64,000 nt of DNA. It comes from Gammaproteobacteria bacterium 28-57-27 (GTDB lineage: Bacteria; Pseudomonadota; Gammaproteobacteria; Halothiobacillales; Halothiobacillaceae). Made by a program: the position numbers and the translations under genes. The notes under the pieces are model-generated. The model was not told the DNA's origin and did no database searches. It worked only from the letters and a program-made list of their open reading frames with translations. The stretch spans positions 21,179-85,178 of the forward strand of contig NCGK01000007.1 of assembly GCA_002281735.1 (NCBI GenBank), given 5' to 3'. Below, piece after piece: positions 46,576 to 55,598 of this stretch (position 1 is the stretch's first letter; each line of letters starts with the position of its first letter).

Positions 46576-47889
46576 ATGCCCCCCTTTGATGCTGTCCCCT
46601 TCCTGACCACCGCGCAACAAAATCCCTTAGAGGAAATCGAGTCGCACCTTTTGGCGCACCAGACCAAAATCGAGACTTGGCTGCGCCAAGCGTTTTTGGT
46701 CGCCCCTGCGCCCTTTTACTGTTCAGTCGATTTGCGCAACGCGGGCTACAAGCTCGCCCCGGTGGATACTAACCTCTTCCCGGCAGGCTTTAACAACCTT
46801 AACCCCGCTTTCGCCCCGCTGTGCATCCACGCGCTGCAATCGGCCATGGAGCATCTCTGCCCACAGGCACGCGGCTTACTCCTCTTGCCTGAGCGCCATA
46901 CGCGCAATCTTCACTACCTCGAAAGCGTTGCCACCTTGCGCGATTTAGCCGAGCAAGCCGGCTATGAAGTCAAAGTTGGCTCGCTGATTGCCGAGCAACA
47001 TGAAGTGCTCAACATTGAACTTCCCTCTGGGCGCACGCTTGAGCTTTTACCGCTCGAACGCAAGGGCAGGCGCATTGAAGCCGGTGGTTTTTCACCCTGC
47101 GCCGTCGTGCTCAACAATGACCTGTCGGCTGGCGTGCCCGACATTCTGCAAGACCTTGAGCAAAGCATCATCCCACCGATGGATCTGGGCTGGTGGCGGC
47201 GCAAGAAATCTTGCCATTTCAGACACTATGACGAGGTAGTGAACGAGTTTTCCGCCCTGGTCGAAATCGACCCATGGTTGATTAATCCACTGTTTGATAA
47301 CTGCGGCGACATCGACTTCATGCAGCGCGAAGGTGAAGATTGCCTGGCCGAGCGTGTCGATGGGCTACTGCAGCGCATCCGCGTCAAATATGCCGAATAT
47401 GGCATCGAACGTGAGCCGTTCGTGGTGGTAAAAGCCGATTCGGGCACCTATGGCATGGGCGTCATGACCGCGCGCTCAGCCGATGAAGTGCGCAATCTGA
47501 ACCGCAAAGAGCGCACGCGCATGGCCGCCAGCAAGGAAGGCTTGGGCATTTCGCAGGTCATCGTGCAGGAGGGTGTCTACACCTTTGAAAGCATCGACGA
47601 TGCCGTGGCCGAACCCGTGGTGTATATGATCGACCGCTTCGTCGTCGGCGGTTTTTACCGCGTGCACACCCAGCGCGGGATCGATGAAAACCTCAACCAT
47701 CCCGGCTCGCACTTCGTACCCCTGGCCTTTGCCGATGCCTGCGCCACACCCAACGCCCACCTTGCACCCGACGCGCCGCCGAATCGATTTTATGCCTATG
47801 GCGTGATCGCCCGGCTTGCCTTGTTGGCGGCAGCAAGAGAACAGGCTGAACTGCGCTCCCCAGTAAGCACCCCAGAGACTCCCGCATGA
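46576..47889 (+). CDS. gshA: Glutamate-cysteine ligase, Acidithiobacillus ferrooxidans type
   Basis: 437 residues. This GshA subfamily (found in Acidithiobacillus, nitrifiers and related bacteria) is unlike the E. coli enzyme in sequence. Blocks include SVDLRNAGYKLAPVDTNLFPAGFNNL, LLPERHTRNLHYLESV, VVVKADSGTYGMGVM and SQVIVQEGVYTFE. It joins glutamate to cysteine with ATP, the first committed step to glutathione. It ends inside the gshB start (ATGA), so both enzymes are made together. No strong Shine-Dalgarno was seen for ATG 46576. Confidence 0.93.
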   Translation: MPPFDAVPFLTTAQQNPLEEIESHLLAHQTKIETWLRQAFLVAPAPFYCSVDLRNAGYKLAPVDTNLFPAGFNNLNPAFAPLCIHALQSAMEHLCPQARGLLLLPERHTRNLHYLESVATLRDLAEQAGYEVKVGSLIAEQHEVLNIELPSGRTLELLPLERKGRRIEAGGFSPCAVVLNNDLSAGVPDILQDLEQSIIPPMDLGWWRRKKSCHFRHYDEVVNEFSALVEIDPWLINPLFDNCGDIDFMQREGEDCLAERVDGLLQRIRVKYAEYGIEREPFVVVKADSGTYGMGVMTARSADEVRNLNRKERTRMAASKEGLGISQVIVQEGVYTFESIDDAVAEPVVYMIDRFVVGGFYRVHTQRGIDENLNHPGSHFVPLAFADACATPNAHLAPDAPPNRFYAYGVIARLALLAAAREQAELRSPVSTPETPA

Positions 47890-48848
47890 AAATCGGCATC
47901 GTGATGGATCCGCTGGACAGCATCAAGCCCTATAAGGATTCCAGCTTTGCCATGCTGCTGGCGGCACAGCGGCGCGGCTGGATGTGCTGGTATTTCGAGT
48001 TGGGCGATTTGCTGCTGCGCGAAGGCATAGCCTATGGTCATGCGCGCCGCGTCCAGGTCACGGACACCCGCAGCGACTGGTTCAGTCTAGGCGAAACCGA
48101 GTTGATGCCGCTCGCACGACTCGACATCATCCTGATGCGCAAAGATCCTCCTTTTGATGCGCGCTATCTGCACGCCACCCAGATTCTGGCTTTGGCGGAA
48201 CAGCAAGGCGTCCTTGTCGCTAACCGCCCGTCCGCGCTGCAAGCCGTGAACGAAAAATTGTTCGCCACCCATTTTCCACAGTGCATTCCACCCACCTTGG
48301 TCAGTAGTCGCGAAGCTGATATTCGTGCATTTCTGCATGAACACGGCGAAATCGTGCTCAAACCGCTGGATGTGATGGGCGGGCAAGGCGTGTTTCGCAT
48401 CAAGCAAGGCGACATGAATCTGAGCACTGCCGTCGAGCTACTGACCCAGCACGGCACACACTGGATCATGGCGCAAAAATTCCTGCCCGCAGTCACCGAG
48501 GGTGACAAGCGCATCCTGCTGATTGACGGCGAACCCGTGCCCTACGCCTTGGCGCGCATCCCGCCCACTGGAGAATTTCGCGCCAATCTCGCCGCCGGCG
48601 GACGCGGTGTCGGCGTGGCACTGACCGAGCGCGACCGCTGGCTTTGCGCGCAAATCAGCCCGACCCTGCGCGCCATGGGTTTGTATTTCGTCGGTCTGGA
48701 TGTGATTGGTGATTATGTGACCGAAATCAATGTCACCAGCCCAACCTGCATCCGTGAGCTGGATAGCTGTTATGACCTTGATATCGCAGGTGAACTGCTG
48801 GATGTCCTCGCCCAAAAAATCCTGCATGAAACGCCGCGACTTTCTTAA
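47886..48848 (+). CDS. gshB: Glutathione synthetase
   Basis: 320 residues, the prokaryotic ATP-grasp GshB. It adds glycine to gamma-glutamylcysteine. IGIVMDPLDSIKPYKDSSFAML is the signature start; LMRKDPPFDARYLHATQIL, VLKPLDVMGGQGVFRI and the C-terminal EINVTSPTCIREL (Mg/ATP site) are intact. Coupled to gshA. In P. aeruginosa gshB also sits next to pilG and tonB3; the apbE gene here has been inserted into that order. Confidence 0.97.
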   Translation: MKIGIVMDPLDSIKPYKDSSFAMLLAAQRRGWMCWYFELGDLLLREGIAYGHARRVQVTDTRSDWFSLGETELMPLARLDIILMRKDPPFDARYLHATQILALAEQQGVLVANRPSALQAVNEKLFATHFPQCIPPTLVSSREADIRAFLHEHGEIVLKPLDVMGGQGVFRIKQGDMNLSTAVELLTQHGTHWIMAQKFLPAVTEGDKRILLIDGEPVPYALARIPPTGEFRANLAAGGRGVGVALTERDRWLCAQISPTLRAMGLYFVGLDVIGDYVTEINVTSPTCIRELDSCYDLDIAGELLDVLAQKILHETPRLS

Positions 48849-49899
48849 ACTCCTGCCGCTTGCGCCGCTCGCGCTGGCCGCAACGGGGTGTGCTCCAGAA
48901 CAAGAGCCACGCCTGCAAAGTCAGGGTTTCCTGCTGTATGGCATGTTGATTCAACTCAGCCTGCTCGACGATGCGCCTTTATCCATTGAGCACGCGCTCA
49001 ATGAAGTTGAACAAACATTCAAGCAGGAATACGCCACCATCCACCCTTGGCAGGACTCGCCGCTCACCCGCCTGAATGCCCGCTTACCCTCCGGCGCTTG
49101 GGTTGAACTTGATCCTGCGCTACGCGCGTGGATTGAGCGAGCTCAAGCTCTGGAAACGAGGAGTGAGGCGTATTTTTCCCCCGCCATCGGCGCGCTGGTC
49201 AAACTGTGGGGCTTTCATTCCAGCCAGCCCAATCAGGAACGTACCCCACCTGCGCAAAGCGCCATCGACGCACTCATGCACCCGCCGCCGCGCATGAGCG
49301 ATCTTGAAATCGACGGCGAACGTATCCGTAGCCACAACCCGCATGTTCAGCTTGACTTCAATGCCATTGCAGAGGGTTTTGTGGCGCAAAAAGTCATGAC
49401 GCAGCTTCAATCTCAAGGCCTACAGCATGCCCTGCTCGACACCGGCGGCGACCTGTTCGCCCTCGGTCAGGTCGGCAAGCGCCCCTGGCGGGTTGCCATT
49501 CAAAATCCATTTGCCGAAGACGCGCTGGCGACGTTTGAGGTGGGCAGCCCCAATGCCGCGAACGCCGTATTCACCTCCGGAAGCTATCGCAAACAATTCA
49601 GCTACCACGGCACGCGCTACAGCCATGTCATCAACCCGCGCACCGGCTGGCCATCGCAAGGTTTAGTCAGCGTCACCGTGGTGACTCCCGACGCGCTGCT
49701 GGCCGATGCCGCCGCCACCGCCCTGCTCGCCGCCGGGTTGACGGAGGCTCCCCAAGTCGCTGCACAGATGGGGTTAGATGCCGTCCTGCTGGTCGATGAA
49801 CACGGCGGGCTGCACGCCAGCCCTGCACTCGCCCCGCGCCTGAAACTCATAAACAGCACGCAAAAAATACACCTACTGCACAGCGGGAGCGCCGCATGA
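48826..49899 (+). CDS. apbE: FAD:protein FMN transferase, ApbE family lipoprotein
   Basis: 357 residues from ATG 48826, overlapping gshB by 23 bp; the longer open frame is inside gshB. The N-terminus has a twin-arginine-like RRDFLK and a hydrophobic core ending in a lipobox LAATGC, so it is probably a lipoprotein facing the periplasm. ApbE attaches FMN to Thr in target proteins such as Nqr/Rnf subunits. LLDTGGDLFALGQ, SGSYRKQF and YSHVINPRTGWPSQGLVSVTVV with TALLAAG are all typical. No flavinylated target gene is nearby. Coupled to the next gene by ATGA. Confidence 0.92.
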   Translation: MKRRDFLKLLPLAPLALAATGCAPEQEPRLQSQGFLLYGMLIQLSLLDDAPLSIEHALNEVEQTFKQEYATIHPWQDSPLTRLNARLPSGAWVELDPALRAWIERAQALETRSEAYFSPAIGALVKLWGFHSSQPNQERTPPAQSAIDALMHPPPRMSDLEIDGERIRSHNPHVQLDFNAIAEGFVAQKVMTQLQSQGLQHALLDTGGDLFALGQVGKRPWRVAIQNPFAEDALATFEVGSPNAANAVFTSGSYRKQFSYHGTRYSHVINPRTGWPSQGLVSVTVVTPDALLADAAATALLAAGLTEAPQVAAQMGLDAVLLVDEHGGLHASPALAPRLKLINSTQKIHLLHSGSAA

Positions 49900-50837
49900 A
49901 CGGCTCGCTGGCCTGGTCAGAGCCTGTACGCGGATGGAAAGCGCTGCTGGTAGCGCTGGCAATTGCCCTGAGCGCGCATCTGCTGTTGCTCTCCATTCAC
50001 TTCGCAACCCCCGAACGCGACCCGCCCAAAGCGTCGTTACCGATAGTGCAAATTGATTTGCAAGCCAGCACACCCAGCCCGCCACCGAAAAAGGCCGATA
50101 TGATCGCCGAACGCGAACAACGCGCCACCGAAGCCAGTCGCGCCGCCGCCCCGAAAACCAGTGCGCAGGCGCAACCCACGCTTGCCCCGCCGGTTATCGT
50201 CCCCCCTCCCTTGCCCATTCTCGCGCCCACGCCAGCCGAGGCCAAGCCGACACAGGACCCGCGACCCGCGAAACAACCAGACACAAAGCCCGATAAAAAA
50301 GCTGCCGTCACCGAAAAAACTGCGGCTCCCCCCAAGCCAGCTCCAACACCACGCCCACCCAAGCCAGCCACCCCGCCGCTTGAAGTTGCGCCACCCGCGA
50401 CCACATCACTGACCGAGCGCGGCTTGCAAATGGCACGCCTCAAGTCCGAGGTACTGCAACAAAGTCTGCGTGACGATGTGGCTGCACGCAGCGCGGTGCT
50501 CACCGCCAACACCCGCTACGGTGCAGAAGCCGCCTACCTGAACGCTTGGGTCAACAAGGTCGAAAGCATCGGCAACCAGAATTACCCCGAGGAAGCCCGG
50601 CGCAAAAAACTGAGCGGCCGCCTGATACTGAAAGTCAAAATCGACGCCTGGGGCCAGCTGCTATCCGTCGATGTGCAACAATCGTCCGGTCAGAAAGTCC
50701 TGGACGAGGCTGCTGAAAACATCGTGCGCATGGGCGCGCCCTATGCAAAATTCCCCATGGAAATGCGCGAAAAATACGACCAAATCACTATTCTGCGCAC
50801 CTGGGCATTTGGCCCGTCCGGGGTAAACACCCGCTAA
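49896..50837 (+). CDS. tonB: TonB-family energy transducer
   Basis: 313 residues: one membrane helix at about 17-33 (ALLVALAIALSAHLLLL), a long proline-rich periplasmic linker (about 45-165, many PPP/PKP repeats) and a TonB C-terminal domain (YLNAWVNKVESIGNQNYPEEARRKKLSGRLILKVKID). TonB couples the proton motive force of ExbBD to outer-membrane receptors. No exbB/exbD or receptor gene is adjacent. In Pseudomonas the tonB3 paralogue at this place is needed for twitching motility, which fits the nearby pil genes. Confidence 0.9.
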   Translation: MNGSLAWSEPVRGWKALLVALAIALSAHLLLLSIHFATPERDPPKASLPIVQIDLQASTPSPPPKKADMIAEREQRATEASRAAAPKTSAQAQPTLAPPVIVPPPLPILAPTPAEAKPTQDPRPAKQPDTKPDKKAAVTEKTAAPPKPAPTPRPPKPATPPLEVAPPATTSLTERGLQMARLKSEVLQQSLRDDVAARSAVLTANTRYGAEAAYLNAWVNKVESIGNQNYPEEARRKKLSGRLILKVKIDAWGQLLSVDVQQSSGQKVLDEAAENIVRMGAPYAKFPMEMREKYDQITILRTWAFGPSGVNTR

Positions 50838-50897
50838 GCCCGCACAAGACGTCGTAGGTGCTTGCTCAAAACCGCTCACACGCCGGATACTAGGCGC

Positions 50898-51461
50898 ATG
50901 AACGCTGACACCTCACTCAAAAACCACCTTCTCATCGCCATGCCACACATGGGCGATCCTAATTTTGCGCAGACCGTAACCTACATCTGCCAGCATGATG
51001 AAAATGGTGCCATGGGCATCATCATCAATCGCCTGATGGAGGTGACTTTGGGCGACGTGCTTGAACACCTCAATATCGCTCCGGACACTCCGGAGATTCG
51101 CGCGCAAAGCATCCACTACGGCGGCCCGATCTCGCTGGAGCGCGGCTTTGTGCTGCATACGCCGCAAGGGCCGTGGGACAGCACCCTCAACCTGCCGGAT
51201 GATATTGGGCTCACGACTTCGCGCGATATTCTGCAAGCCATCGGTCACGGTGCTGGCCCCAGCAAGCGCTTGATTGCGCTTGGCTTTGCTGGCTGGAGCG
51301 CTGGGCAGCTTGAACAGGAAATGCTCGACAACACCTGGCTAAGCACCCCGGCCACCCAAGCAATCCTCTTCGATCTGCCCGAAGATCAACGCTGGCACGC
51401 GGCCGCGCGACAAATTGGCATCGACCTCAATCTACTCAGCGCGCAGGCTGGACACGCATGA
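50898..51461 (+). CDS. yqgE: YqgE/AlgH family protein
   Basis: 187 residues. The DUF179/YqgE signature HLLIAMPHMGDPNFAQTVTYICQHDENGAMGIIINRL is at the N-terminus and FAGWSAGQLEQEM near the C-terminus. Function is not settled; it is regularly next to ruvX (yqgF). ATG 50898 is chosen over the frame start 36 nt earlier. ruvX starts 16 nt after the stop. Confidence 0.94.
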   Translation: MNADTSLKNHLLIAMPHMGDPNFAQTVTYICQHDENGAMGIIINRLMEVTLGDVLEHLNIAPDTPEIRAQSIHYGGPISLERGFVLHTPQGPWDSTLNLPDDIGLTTSRDILQAIGHGAGPSKRLIALGFAGWSAGQLEQEMLDNTWLSTPATQAILFDLPEDQRWHAAARQIGIDLNLLSAQAGHA

Positions 51462-51477
51462 GCTGGGTCGGACACGT

Positions 51478-51924
51478 ATGAACCAGCCCAGCCCCCATCT
51501 TTGGCTCGGCTTTGACTTTGGCGAACGCCGCATTGGTGTTGCGGTCGGACAAAGCATCACCGGACAGGCGCGACCGCTGACCGTATTGCCCACCAAACAA
51601 CGCGGCCAACCGGACTGGGCGGCGATTGAAAAAGTCATTCAACACTGGCTACCCGAGGGCGTGGTGGTGGGTATTCCGCGCCGCGACGATGGCAGCGACT
51701 ACCCGGTGACCGCGCAAGCCGAACGCTTTGCCCGCCAACTGCATGGCCGCTACCATCTACGCGCCGAAACCGCCGATGAGCGCCTCTCCAGCTTTGAAGC
51801 CAGCGAACGGCTGGGCTTCAACAAGCATCATGCCGCCGTGGACGCAGGTGCCGCCGCTGTTATTCTTGAAACCTGGTTTAGCGAAAACCGCATCCCCAAA
51901 GGTGACGATCATGTCCAACAGTGA
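51478..51924 (+). CDS. ruvX: Holliday junction resolvase-like / pre-16S rRNA nuclease RuvX (YqgF)
   Basis: 148 residues. RNase-H-like fold with metal residues in LGFDFGERRIGVAVG and the C-terminal DAGAAAVIL; VGIPRRDDGSDYPVT and TADERLSSFEA complete the pattern. In E. coli YqgF trims the 5' end of 16S rRNA; a resolvase activity is also proposed. ATG 51478 is taken from homology. It overlaps pyrR by 14 bp. Confidence 0.95.
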   Translation: MNQPSPHLWLGFDFGERRIGVAVGQSITGQARPLTVLPTKQRGQPDWAAIEKVIQHWLPEGVVVGIPRRDDGSDYPVTAQAERFARQLHGRYHLRAETADERLSSFEASERLGFNKHHAAVDAGAAAVILETWFSENRIPKGDDHVQQ

Positions 51925-52453
51925 CACCCCTGTCAGCAGCCAACCGCCCTACGACATTGAAGCCTATTTGCACAGCATGGCGCACGACCTGCGCCTGCGC
52001 ATCGACGCCGGTGCGCTGCATGACCCGCTCATGGTCGGCATTCACACCGGCGGCATCTGGGTGGCCAAGCGCCTGCACACGGCACTGGGTTTGAGCGAAC
52101 CCTTGGGCAAACTCAGCATTGCTTTTTACCGCGACGACTTCACCCATATCGGCCTGCACCCGCAGGTGTCGCCCTCCTCCCTGCCGTTTGACATCGAAGG
52201 TCGCGACATTATTTTGGTGGATGATGTGCTCTACACCGGGCGCACCATTCGTGCTGCCATGAACGAGCTGTTCGACTTTGGCCGCCCGGCTCGCGTGCTG
52301 CTCGCGGTGCTCTGCGACCGCCCCGGGCGCGAACTGCCGATTCAGGCTGATGTCATCGGCGCCAGCTTCATGCTCGATCATCATGAAGAAATCGTGCTCA
52401 GCGGCCCGGAGCCATTAAGCCTGAGCATCCAGCAACGCGTGGTGGAGGCTTAA
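51911..52453 (+). CDS. pyrR: PyrR uracil phosphoribosyltransferase / pyr regulator
   Basis: 180 residues. PRPP-binding motif DIILVDDVLYTGRTIRAAM and the TGGIWVAKRL loop mark a type I phosphoribosyltransferase of the PyrR family. In Bacillus it binds pyr mRNA; in Pseudomonas it acts mainly as enzyme or regulator with pyrB. The Met start at 51911 fixes the size at 180. No attenuator is visible before pyrB, which begins 3 nt after the stop. Confidence 0.94.
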   Translation: MSNSDTPVSSQPPYDIEAYLHSMAHDLRLRIDAGALHDPLMVGIHTGGIWVAKRLHTALGLSEPLGKLSIAFYRDDFTHIGLHPQVSPSSLPFDIEGRDIILVDDVLYTGRTIRAAMNELFDFGRPARVLLAVLCDRPGRELPIQADVIGASFMLDHHEEIVLSGPEPLSLSIQQRVVEA

Positions 52454-52456
52454 AGC

Positions 52457-53461
52457 ATGGCGGTGGTATTTGTACGCCCCAAACTGCCCAAACTGGCGCG
52501 CGACCCTTGGGCGATTCAATTTGATGGCGACGGCCACCTTAAGCACCTGCTGACCATCGAAGGTTTGGGGCCTGAGTGGGTCACGCGCATTCTGGACACC
52601 GCCGAATCCTTTCTTTCCGTGACCGGGCGCGACGTGAAAAAAGTGCCGCTGCTGCGCGGACGCACTGTGGTCAATCTGTTTTTCGAGTCGTCCACCCGCA
52701 CCCGAACCACTTTTGAACTGGCCGCCAAACGCCTGTCCGCCGACGTGCTGAACCTGAATATCAGCACCTCGGCCGCCACCAAGGGCGAATCCCTGCTCGA
52801 CACCCTGCGCAATATCCAGGCCATGCAGGCCGACATGTTTGTGGTGCGTCACGACATGTCCGGCGCGGCGCATTTCATTGCGCGCCATGTCGAGCCGCAC
52901 GTTTCCGTACTCAATGCGGGCGACGGCTGGCACGCGCACCCGACGCAAGCGCTGCTGGATGTATTCACCATTCGCAAAATGAAGGGCGAGTTTGCACCGC
53001 TGCGCGTGGCCATTGTGGGTGACATTTTGCACTCACGCGTGGCGCGCTCGCAGATTCATGCGCTCAATACCCTGCGCACCGGCGAAGTGCGCGTGATTGC
53101 ACCGCGCACCCTGCTGCCGACGCAGGTGGAAAAACTCGGCGTGCGCGTGTTCCACGACATGCGCGAAGGCCTAAAGGATGTGGACGTCATTATCATGCTG
53201 CGCCTGCAACGCGAACGCATGGAAGGCGCGCTACTGCCCACCGAAGACGAATTTTTCCGCCTGTATGGCCTCACCCCGGAAAAGCTGGCCTGGGCCAAGC
53301 CGGATGCCATCGTGATGCACCCCGGCCCCGCCAATCGCGGGGTCGAAATCGACTCCGAAGTCGCCGACGGGCCGCAATCGGTCATTCTGCAACAGGTTTC
53401 CAACGGCATCGCCGTGCGCATGGCGGTCATGAGCCTGTGCATGGGTGGACGCGAGGAATAG
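52457..53461 (+). CDS. pyrB: Aspartate carbamoyltransferase catalytic subunit
   Basis: 334 residues. ATCase condenses carbamoyl phosphate with aspartate. Carbamoyl-phosphate loop [21 protein letters not shown] and the Asp-binding [11 protein letters not shown] are present. No pyrI regulatory gene follows. In organisms with this pyrB-pyrC' pair the catalytic chain forms a dodecamer with an inactive dihydroorotase chain; the next gene fits that. Confidence 0.97.
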   Translation: MAVVFVRPKLPKLARDPWAIQFDGDGHLKHLLTIEGLGPEWVTRILDTAESFLSVTGRDVKKVPLLRGRTVVNLFFESSTRTRTTFELAAKRLSADVLNLNISTSAATKGESLLDTLRNIQAMQADMFVVRHDMSGAAHFIARHVEPHVSVLNAGDGWHAHPTQALLDVFTIRKMKGEFAPLRVAIVGDILHSRVARSQIHALNTLRTGEVRVIAPRTLLPTQVEKLGVRVFHDMREGLKDVDVIIMLRLQRERMEGALLPTEDEFFRLYGLTPEKLAWAKPDAIVMHPGPANRGVEIDSEVADGPQSVILQQVSNGIAVRMAVMSLCMGGREE

Positions 53462-53471
53462 TTTTATTTTC

Positions 53472-53605
53472 TAGCCACAGAGAACACAGAGGACACAGAG
53501 AGGTTTTTGTTCATGCCCAACCCTTGCGCGCTGTCAGCAACACCGCTCCCAACAATGCCATTGTGCAGCATTCACTCCGTGGTCTCTGTGCCCTCTGTGG
53601 CTAAT
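53472..53605. repeat. CCACAGAG-type inverted repeat between pyrB and pyrC'
   Basis: The left arm (53472-53502, TAGCCACAGAGAACACAGAG...) and the complement of the right arm (53574-53605) are about 30 nt and mostly identical, with short internal ACACAGAG repeats; the centre is about 70 bp. A half copy of the same family is at 57212-57232. It is non-coding and splits the pyrB-pyrC' pair by 158 bp. Confidence 0.88.
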
Positions 53606-53619
53606 CTTTTGAGAAGCTC

Positions 53620-55014
53620 ATGAACGATATAACGAACCACGCTTACTTTGCCCAAGGCATCGACATCGACCACCTTAAACCGCCCGAAGGCTGCCGTCCC
53701 GGCATTGACTGCCAGCGCTGGATTATTCGCGGCGCGCGTGTGCTTGATCCGGCCAGCGGCCTGGATACCGTCACCGATGTATTTATCGACAAGGCCGGTA
53801 TCGTGGCCGTCGGCGAGGCACCGTCAGACTTTGCCTGCGACAACATCATGGACGCGCACGGCCTCTGGCTCATCCCCGGTTTGATTGATAGCTGGGCGCG
53901 CCTGCGCGAGCCCGGTCAAGAGCATAAGGCCACCATCGCCAGCGAAGCGCGCGCCGCCACCGCCGCGGGTATCACCACCGTGTGCATTCCACCTGATACC
54001 GACCCGGTCACCGACACGCCCGCCGTGGTGCGCTTGATTAAACGCCGTGCCCAGCTGGCCGGGGGATCGCGCGTGCTGTCGATCGGCGCGCTCACACAGG
54101 GTCTCGACGGCAAGCGCTTGGCCGAAATGGTGGATCTGAAAGAGGTCGGCTGCGTCGCGGTGAGCAATATTCTCAAACCGGTGGAAAACCTTGCGGTCAT
54201 GCGCCGAGCCATGGAATACGCCGACACCTTCGACATGCTGGTGATCGTGCAGCCACAGGATCGCGCTCTGGCGCATGGCGGTTGCGCACATGAAGGTGCC
54301 ATTGCCAGCCGCCTTGGTTTGCCGGGCATTCCGGTCGCCGCCGAAACGGCCGCCATGGCGCAAATTTTAGCCTTGGTGGAGGAAATCGGCGCACGCGTGC
54401 ATTTTGCCAACCTCTCCAGCGCACGCGCGGCTCAAATGCTGGAACAAGCGCGCGCCGCCGGGCTACCCGTCAGTGGCGGCGTGAGTGCGCATCAGCTTTT
54501 CCTGAGCGAAATGGACACCGACGCTTTTGATGCCAACTGCCACGTCATCCCGCCGCTACGCAGCCTGCGCGACCGCGACGCGCTGCTGGATGCGGTGGCG
54601 CGCGGCGTGATCGAAGTTATTCACTCCGACCATCAACCGCACGAAGGTGATGCCAAGGCTGAACCTTTCCCAGGGTCTGCGCCGGGTATCTCCGCCCTGG
54701 AAACCTTGCTGCCGCTGGTTCTGCGCTTGGTCGAAAACGGTGTACTGCCTTTGCACGCTGCCCTGCATCGCGTCACCGCAGGCCCCGCGCACCTGCTCGG
54801 GCTCAAGGCTGGCGGCATCGCTCCCGGTCTGCGCGCCGACTTGTGCCTCTACAACCCGCAGGCCGCCTGGGCTCTGGACGAGCGACACATGCTCAGTCGC
54901 GGTAAAAACACACCGTTCGTGGGCTGGGACTTCAGCGGGCAGATCACCCACACTTGGGTGGCCGGGCGTCTGGTGTACGGCCAAAACATCGAGCTCAGCC
55001 AAAAAACCAGCTAG
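53620..55014 (+). CDS. pyrC': Dihydroorotase-like protein, catalytically inactive (PyrC')
   Basis: 464 residues of the amidohydrolase fold. The first metal motif of active dihydroorotases (D-x-H-x-H-x-R) is at residues 90-96 but reads DSWARLR: His92 is Trp and His94 is Arg. The later SDHQPHEGDAK and the NLSSARA block are recognisable. In Pseudomonas and others, such PyrC' chains are non-catalytic and hold aspartate carbamoyltransferase together. A real dihydroorotase must be elsewhere in the genome. Separated from pyrB by an inserted repeat. Confidence 0.9.
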   Translation: MNDITNHAYFAQGIDIDHLKPPEGCRPGIDCQRWIIRGARVLDPASGLDTVTDVFIDKAGIVAVGEAPSDFACDNIMDAHGLWLIPGLIDSWARLREPGQEHKATIASEARAATAAGITTVCIPPDTDPVTDTPAVVRLIKRRAQLAGGSRVLSIGALTQGLDGKRLAEMVDLKEVGCVAVSNILKPVENLAVMRRAMEYADTFDMLVIVQPQDRALAHGGCAHEGAIASRLGLPGIPVAAETAAMAQILALVEEIGARVHFANLSSARAAQMLEQARAAGLPVSGGVSAHQLFLSEMDTDAFDANCHVIPPLRSLRDRDALLDAVARGVIEVIHSDHQPHEGDAKAEPFPGSAPGISALETLLPLVLRLVENGVLPLHAALHRVTAGPAHLLGLKAGGIAPGLRADLCLYNPQAAWALDERHMLSRGKNTPFVGWDFSGQITHTWVAGRLVYGQNIELSQKTS

Positions 55015-55084
55015 GCTATGGCATGAAACCGTCACAAAGCCCGTTTAGCCTTCGTCCATTCACCCCACCCACGAGGACATGCTC

Positions 55085-55405
55085 ATGACCACCGTCACCG
55101 AAGAAACCCTGATCGCCCCCAAAATCATCCAGATGATGCCCGCCGACGGCTGGTATGCCTTCTTCAAGGACGAAGATGGCGGTATGGATTACGAGCCACT
55201 GGTCTGCTTCGCGCTGACCAGCAATGCCGAAGGCGAAACCGAAATTCGCCCCATGAGCTGGCAGGACGGCTTCGTCGATTTTTGCGACGAATACGACAAC
55301 TTTGAAGGTCTGGAAAAAATCGACATGTCCGAAGACGACTTCGAACTGGATCTGGACGAAATGATCGACGGCGAAACCGACGAAGAGACCTCGTCCAAAG
55401 AGTAA
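55085..55405 (+). CDS. Unknown acidic 106-residue protein
   Basis: Very acidic, especially the last 40 residues (EYDNFEGLEKIDMSEDDFEL then DEMIDGETDEE). No family recognised with confidence. The N-terminal half reads like a small beta fold (PADGWYAFFKDEDGGMDYEPLV). ATG 55085 is preferred because GAGGA is 7 nt upstream; ATG 55079 would be too close. It follows pyrC' by 70 bp and ends 19 bp before a terminator, so it is the last gene of this run. Confidence 0.75.
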   Translation: MTTVTEETLIAPKIIQMMPADGWYAFFKDEDGGMDYEPLVCFALTSNAEGETEIRPMSWQDGFVDFCDEYDNFEGLEKIDMSEDDFELDLDEMIDGETDEETSSKE

Positions 55406-55423
55406 TCGGTTGATTAGCGTCTC

Positions 55424-55465
55424 AAAAGGCAGACCAAAAGGGCAGGCATTAAGTCTGCCTTTTTT
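55424..55465 (+). terminator. Rho-independent terminator after the acidic protein gene
   Basis: AAAAGGCAGAC (55424-55434) pairs with GTCTGCCTTTT (55453-55463) and ends in a T-run. An alternative shorter stem GGCAG / CTGCC is also possible. Confidence 0.82.
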
Positions 55466-55491
55466 ATTGCCCGCAATCTGCTCCGGCTTGA

Positions 55492-55598
55492 TTAAGGCTT
55501 ACGCAAAAGTGTTCCAGCAAGACAAGGCGCCGAAGACAGTACAACCGAGTATGGCGAGGCGCTTGAACGCCGCCGGGGCGGTTTTGCGTCAGTCCTAT
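55492..55598 (+). repeat. TA-flanked inverted-terminus repeat, copy 2
   Basis: 107 bp. Same family and orientation as the copies at 6971 and 56346; the core GTGTTCCAGCAAGACAAGGC and GAGGCGCTTGAACGCCGCCG match copy 1 closely. The right end overlaps the tcdA stop codon: the TAG on the minus strand (55597-55595) is the flanking TA plus the first G of the element. Confidence 0.92.
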
